Source: an uncultured Alphaproteobacteria bacterium
GTDB lineage: Bacteria > Pseudomonadota > Alphaproteobacteria > Rhodobacterales > Rhodobacteraceae
NCBI GenBank assembly: GCA_902584635.1
Contig: CACIAQ010000016.1
Coordinates: 1-37,547, forward strand
Direction of reading: 5' to 3'
DNA: 37,547 bases
Position numbers and translations under genes: made by a program. Positions 33,522 through 37,547 of this stretch are shown here, one piece after another. Under the pieces are notes generated by a model. The model made no database searches, was not told where the DNA came from, and saw nothing but the letters and a program-made list of their open reading frames with translations. Each line of letters starts with the position of its first letter. Positions within the stretch are counted from its first letter, which is position 1.

Positions 33522-34481
33522 ATGAATGATTTAAGTCCCGAAGAGGAATTGACACAACTAAAGCGAGAGCTTTCTAAGTTAAAGCTGGAAGCTAATTTAC
33601 GAAAATCTCTATCAACTCAGCTTGAAGCTCAAAAGAAAATTGCTGATCAGGCAAAAGAAGAAGCTTTAAAAAAATCAGAAGAATTGGAAGGTATTTCTGG
33701 CAAATTAGCTAGGTACCTATCTCCTCAAATCCATGAACAGATTTTTAGTGGGAAGCAAAGTGCAGAAGTAACAAGTTCTCGAAAAAAACTGACTCTTTTT
33801 TTCTCTGATATCGTAGGTTTTACAAGCATTTCAGATGAATTAGAGTCCGAGGAAATCACAAGCTTAATCAATTTTTATCTTAACGAGATGTCGATTATTG
33901 CTCTCAAATATGGTGGTACTATAGATAAGTTTATTGGTGACTCAATCATGATTTTCTTCGGAGATCCAACAACAAAGGGACCGGAAGAAGACGCTAAGCT
34001 TTGTGTTGAAATGGCAGTAGAAATGCTCGAAAAAATGGATCAACTGAAAGGTTCTTGGGGAAAAAATTTTTCATTGAGAAATGATCTTGAGATACGGATT
34101 GGTATTAACACAGGGTATTGCACTGTTGGCAACTTTGGTAGTAATGAAAGATTAGATTATACAGCTGTTGGTGGAACTGTTAACCTTGCTTCCAGACTTG
34201 AGAGTGCAGCAAGTTCAGGCTCTATTTGTATATCGGAAGAGACATATCTTTTGGTGAATTCTTTCTTTAAATTTCGTGAACCAAAAGAGATAGATGTAAA
34301 AGGATACTTGAGAAAAATAAAATATTATGAGCTTGATAGAGATACCAAAGTAGATAATAGCCAAATCATTAATTTAACTGGAAACGGTTTCAATATTTCA
34401 ATAGATAAGGAAAAACTTACACAGCAAGAATATGCTCAAATAAAGACCACAATAGACAATATACAGAGTCAAGACGCTTAA
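33522..34481 (+). CDS. soluble class III adenylate/guanylate cyclase
   Basis: A 319-residue cytosolic cyclase. Residues about 1-58 are a charged coiled coil (TQLKRELSKLKLEANLRK and onward), then KLARYLSPQIHEQIF, a linker common in this cyclase group. The catalytic domain (about 88-255) has Asp96 (FFSDIVGF) and Asp140 (IGDSIMIFF) for metal, Lys136 and Thr214 for adenine selection (YTAVGG), and Asn221 and Arg225. All needed residues are present, so cAMP formation is expected. The usual GD after YTAV is GG here. The C-terminal tail (about 280-319) is not recognisable. It is in an operon with the zinc-ribbon protein. Confidence 0.88.
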   Translation: MNDLSPEEELTQLKRELSKLKLEANLRKSLSTQLEAQKKIADQAKEEALKKSEELEGISGKLARYLSPQIHEQIFSGKQSAEVTSSRKKLTLFFSDIVGFTSISDELESEEITSLINFYLNEMSIIALKYGGTIDKFIGDSIMIFFGDPTTKGPEEDAKLCVEMAVEMLEKMDQLKGSWGKNFSLRNDLEIRIGINTGYCTVGNFGSNERLDYTAVGGTVNLASRLESAASSGSICISEETYLLVNSFFKFREPKEIDVKGYLRKIKYYELDRDTKVDNSQIINLTGNGFNISIDKEKLTQQEYAQIKTTIDNIQSQDA

Positions 34482-34521
34482 AAAACTTTTCTTGTTTAAC
34501 TTTTGTTTGCTATTTAAATAT

Positions 34522-35742
34522 ATGAAAAATAATACTTTTGTTAAATATCTTGAATGCTCCATCTCTGGTAAACGCTATGAAAAAGATCTTGTTCACGGTT
34601 TGTCGGATAAAGGAAAGCCGTTATTAGTTCGATATGATCTAGAGAAAATTAAAGAAGTAGTTTCAAAGGATAAGCTGAAGGAAACTAATAAAAACGGTTT
34701 TTGGCGTTATTCATTTCTTTTGCCGGTTGAGACATCAAATATAATATCACTGGGAGAGGTTTTAACTCCTTTAATCTCACTTAATAATGTTGCAAAAAAA
34801 TTGAACCAAAAGGGAGATTTATTGGTTAAGGACGAAGGCTTGCTGCCTACTGCTTCATTTAAAGCACGTGGTCTAGGTGTTGCAGTATCTATGGCAAAAC
34901 AATTTGGCTTAGATCATTTGGCAATTCCATCGAATGGTAATGCCGGTGCTGCGATGGCAGCTTACGGAGCAAAGGCAGGAATAAAATGTACAGTATTTTG
35001 CCCAGACGACACACCTGAGATAAATATCCGAGAAATTGGTAGACTTGGAGCTGAAATCTTTAAAGTTAACGGTCTTATAAATGATTGTGGAAAAATAATT
35101 TTTGATGGAAAGAATAAAGTGGGCTGGTTTGATGTTTCGACTTTAAAGGAGCCGTATCGTATTGAAGGTAAGAAGACAATGGGCTTAGAATTAGCCGAGC
35201 AATTAAACTGGGAGTTGCCAGATGTCATTTTTTACCCAACGGGTGGTGGAACTGGTTTAATTGGAATGTGGAAGGCATTTTCAGAGCTGCAAAAGCTGGG
35301 ATGGGTTGGAAAAAAATTACCTCGTATGGTGGCAGTACAAGCTGACGGGTGCGCCCCGATTGTCAATGCATGGCGGGAAGGCAAAGAGGCCGCAAAGTTA
35401 TGGGAAAATGCTAATACCATAGCTGCAGGGATAAGAGTGCCAGTCGCAGTAGGAGACTTTTTGATAATCAGAGCCGTTAATGAAAGTAACGGCTTTGCAA
35501 TTTCCGTAAGTGATAATGATATTGTTGAAGCAAGAGATTTCGTCTCGAAAACCGAAGGAACTTTATTGTGCCCAGAAGGAGCAGCTACTCTCGCCGCATT
35601 TGAAAAATCTTTAAGCGAGGGGCTGGTTTCAAATAATGATCGTGTTGTGCTATTTAATTGCGCGTCCGGTTTGAAATATTCTCTACCTGAAGTAAAAAAT
35701 ACATTAAATAAAGATCAATCTGTAGATTATTCTATGTTCTAA
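34522..35742 (+). CDS. threonine synthase-like PLP enzyme
   Basis: I start at ATG 34522 (406 aa, MKNNTFVKYLECSISGKRYE); the frame extends ten codons further to a TTG inside a non-conserved stretch. It is a fold-type II PLP enzyme: Lys114 in TASFKARGLG forms the internal aldimine, SNGNAGAAMAAYGAKAG binds substrate, and PTGGGTGLIGMW binds the phosphate. The N-terminal LECSISGKRYEKD is like threonine synthases that carry a short Cys segment before the PLP domain. Threonine synthase makes threonine from phosphohomoserine; diaminopropionate-ammonia-lyase-like or other beta-replacement activity cannot be excluded. It overlaps the convergent dehydratase gene by 11 bp. Confidence 0.83.
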   Translation: MKNNTFVKYLECSISGKRYEKDLVHGLSDKGKPLLVRYDLEKIKEVVSKDKLKETNKNGFWRYSFLLPVETSNIISLGEVLTPLISLNNVAKKLNQKGDLLVKDEGLLPTASFKARGLGVAVSMAKQFGLDHLAIPSNGNAGAAMAAYGAKAGIKCTVFCPDDTPEINIREIGRLGAEIFKVNGLINDCGKIIFDGKNKVGWFDVSTLKEPYRIEGKKTMGLELAEQLNWELPDVIFYPTGGGTGLIGMWKAFSELQKLGWVGKKLPRMVAVQADGCAPIVNAWREGKEAAKLWENANTIAAGIRVPVAVGDFLIIRAVNESNGFAISVSDNDIVEARDFVSKTEGTLLCPEGAATLAAFEKSLSEGLVSNNDRVVLFNCASGLKYSLPEVKNTLNKDQSVDYSMF

Positions 35743-37547
35743 ACTTATTTTGAGGAGTGAACGAAGATTTCACTCCTTCTCTTGGATCAGTAACAAAGAT
35801 CTTTCGTTCTGGATGCATTCCCGCTCCAAATACAGCAGAAACAGCTGAATACCTCATCTTATGCAATAAACGCGTATCAGCATTTCCAACAGCGGGATGG
35901 ATGCCATTGTTTTCATTCACTTTTCTCTGCCAAACTTTCATTCTTTCATCATAGGTATTTTTATTTTCAAGCTCCACACAATTAATTTCATTCTTATTTA
36001 GATCAACGGTTATTTGATCACCTTCGTCAATGAGCGCGATTGGACCTCCCACTGCTGCTTCGGGCCCTACATGCCCAATTACTAAACCAACTGAGCCACC
36101 CGAAAAGCGACCATCCGTCATAAGTGCAACTACAATGTTTTTTTCTCTACAAAGTGTTGTTATTCGTGAAGTTGAGTCGAGCATTTCAGGCATTCCAGGT
36201 CCTCCTACCGGTCCTTCATATCTGACAACTATCATATCAAAGTTTTCAAAAACCTCTGGTCTTTTGTCCAAGGTATCTAATAAAGCTTGCTCTCCATCAA
36301 ATATTTTAGCCTGTCCTTTAAATACATTGTTTTCAAGCCCTCCTTCTACTCCAGCAAGTTTTAGAATTGAGCTATATTCAGGAGACAAATTTCCACCCAA
36401 GACACGTAGTCCACCCGTCGGTTTATAGGGTGATGAAACACTATATATTACTTCATTATCTGGATTAGGTGGCGACAATCTTTTAATTTGTTCAAAAAGG
36501 GTTTCACCTGTGCAGGTCTTGGTATCTCCATTCAATAAGCCTGCTTCCAATAGATTTTTAACTATAACTTGTACGCCTCCCTTTGTATCAATATCAACCA
36601 TCGAATATTTCCCAAAAGGTCTGGCGTCTACGATAACTGGCACAACATTTTTTGATAAATGGTTAAATTCTTCTGAACTCATAATGTCTTGAGAAAAATT
36701 TTTGTAGCCCGCAGCTCTGGCGATCTCTGGAGCATGTAGCATTACATTTGTTGAGCCTCCAACAGCCATGGCAACAATTATGGCATTTCTAATTGACTCT
36801 CTAGTTACGATATCTCTAGGAGTGATGTTTTTTTCAATCATTTTTTCAAGAAATTCAACAAGCTGTTGTGGAAATTCGTCTAGCCTTCTGCTGTCTTCTG
36901 ATGCGGGAGATACCATATGCAAAGGCTGCATACCTACAACACCTATAAACGTCTGCATCGTATTATAAGTGAACATTCCTCCGCAACTCCCAAATCCTGG
37001 ACACGCTTCTAATGCAATTCGTTTTTTAAACTCTTCATCTGGATTGCCAGCAATTTGGTAACTGGAAATAATATCAATAGGCTCACCTGTTTTTGAGTCT
37101 TTGCCTGGTCGTATAGATCCGTCTGACATGATAATAGCTGGTCTGTTATGTTCTAAAACTGCAGCGAGTGTTCCTACTGGTGGTTTGTCACACGCTACTA
37201 CTGCAATAACTCCTTCCAATCCTGAGGCGCTTAAGTGTTCACACATTGAATCATTTGTTACTTCTCGTCCAATTAAAGAATATCTCATCTCCTTAGTTCC
37301 ATTGCGTATTCCATCTGAAGTAGCTATAGTAAACTCGGGTTGAACTAACCTCATTGATAATTGCTCTGGATCTGTTCCTATTCTATTTTTTAAAATTTCG
37401 TGAATTTTTTCTACTTTGCTTGAAACACCGATGTAGCATTGCGAGTCTCCCTTGTTTCCAACAACACCAACCGAGGGTTCATGTATTAAATCAACATCTG
37501 TCCCCAGTTCCCTTGCAATTCCAAAAGTTTGAGAATTTCTTCCTGGA
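35732..37547 (-). CDS. IlvD/Edd family dehydratase, 5'-partial
   Basis: The frame stays open to the right edge, so about 604 codons are visible and the true N-terminus is outside the window. Fe-S/substrate-site cysteines are in GDSQC (visible residue about 37), CDKPPVG (about 119) and GFGSCGGM (about 188). SDGIRNGTKEMRYSLIGREV, the metal/substrate loop, and TDGRFSGGSVGLVIGHVGPE near the C-terminus are typical of dihydroxy-acid and sugar-acid dehydratases. The reaction is elimination of water from a 2,3-dihydroxy acid to a 2-oxo acid. BCAA biosynthesis (IlvD) or sugar-acid catabolism cannot be separated here. It overlaps the threonine-synthase-like gene tail to tail. Confidence 0.85.
   Translation of the reverse strand, partial: PGRNSQTFGIARELGTDVDLIHEPSVGVVGNKGDSQCYIGVSSKVEKIHEILKNRIGTDPEQLSMRLVQPEFTIATSDGIRNGTKEMRYSLIGREVTNDSMCEHLSASGLEGVIAVVACDKPPVGTLAAVLEHNRPAIIMSDGSIRPGKDSKTGEPIDIISSYQIAGNPDEEFKKRIALEACPGFGSCGGMFTYNTMQTFIGVVGMQPLHMVSPASEDSRRLDEFPQQLVEFLEKMIEKNITPRDIVTRESIRNAIIVAMAVGGSTNVMLHAPEIARAAGYKNFSQDIMSSEEFNHLSKNVVPVIVDARPFGKYSMVDIDTKGGVQVIVKNLLEAGLLNGDTKTCTGETLFEQIKRLSPPNPDNEVIYSVSSPYKPTGGLRVLGGNLSPEYSSILKLAGVEGGLENNVFKGQAKIFDGEQALLDTLDKRPEVFENFDMIVVRYEGPVGGPGMPEMLDSTSRITTLCREKNIVVALMTDGRFSGGSVGLVIGHVGPEAAVGGPIALIDEGDQITVDLNKNEINCVELENKNTYDERMKVWQRKVNENNGIHPAVGNADTRLLHKMRYSAVSAVFGAGMHPERKIFVTDPREGVKSSFTPQNKFRT
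35753..35777 (+). terminator. 9-bp perfect hairpin at the convergent thrC-like/dehydratase ends
   Basis: AGGAGTGAA (35753-35761) pairs with TTCACTCCT (35769-35777) around a 7-nt loop. It starts 10 bp after the threonine-synthase-like stop and lies within the last codons of the dehydratase. There is no clear T-tract on either side, so it could pause or protect a 3' end instead of terminating alone. Confidence 0.35.

Noticed and set aside
36030-36428. 132-codon plus-strand ORF inside the dehydratase
   Set aside because: It is a shadow frame rich in Ser/Pro, opposite a well conserved coding sequence on the other strand.

Overview
The window is AT-rich (by eye roughly 35% GC) and densely packed with protein genes. 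I see no rRNA, tRNA, CRISPR array, prophage or insertion sequence. The gene content suggests a heterotrophic, probably marine alphaproteobacterium with a small-genome style: a CyaC-like redox adenylate cyclase, a GlnT/GmaS-type glutamine synthetase, class III CoA-transferase, saccharopine enzymes, several glutathione transferases and SDRs, and an Anbu operon. The lineage is inferred from gene types only; no marker gene is present.

Layout. 1-1357: 3' part of a TolB-like/TPR protein, probably the tail of a cyclase or regulator cut by the left edge. 1544-2812 (-): DHRS1-like SDR and a small ABM-like protein. 3229-4973 (-): fatty acid desaturase and a secreted YHYH protein. 5078-6160 (+): mandelate racemase-subgroup enolase. 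6331-10250 (+): tightly coupled four-gene Anbu operon (ATP-grasp, alpha-E, transglutaminase, Anbu protease). 10346-15705 (-): pirin, AEC permease, small unknown, GST, M20 amidohydrolase and a DUF2652 cyclase-like protein. 15862-16230 (-): NTF2-like protein. 16386-19805 (-): lysine/saccharopine operon (glutarate-type CoA-transferase and two saccharopine dehydrogenases). 19934-24222 (+): CyaC-like cyclase, FAD oxidoreductase and M24 peptidase. 24225-28415 (-): MFS transporter, two SDRs and a homoserine-dehydrogenase/SAF-like gene broken by a frameshift at an A7 run. 28500-31727 (+): GST, CMD protein, a methyltransferase broken by a second frameshift, and GlnT/GmaS. 31744-33158 (-): DpkA-like imine reductase and a Rid protein. 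33323-35742 (+): zinc-ribbon protein, soluble class III cyclase and threonine-synthase-like enzyme. 35732-37547 (-): IlvD/Edd dehydratase cut by the right edge.

How the parts fit. Three themes recur. First, cyclic-nucleotide signalling: two full class III cyclases, a DUF2652 cyclase homologue and probably a third cyclase tail. Second, amino-acid and amine catabolism: the saccharopine operon, the DpkA/Rid pair, GlnT/GmaS, the M20 and M24 peptidases and the FAD amine-oxidase-like protein. Third, the Anbu operon, a widespread system whose chemistry is still poorly understood. The most checkable observations are the two homopolymer frameshifts (one at an exact A AAA AAA slippery heptamer directly before a stop), promoter-overlapping inverted repeats upstream of the lysine and Rid/DpkA operons, and unusual active-site residues in an SDR, an enolase and the Rid protein. 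I found no clearly undescribed system; the Anbu locus is the nearest candidate.
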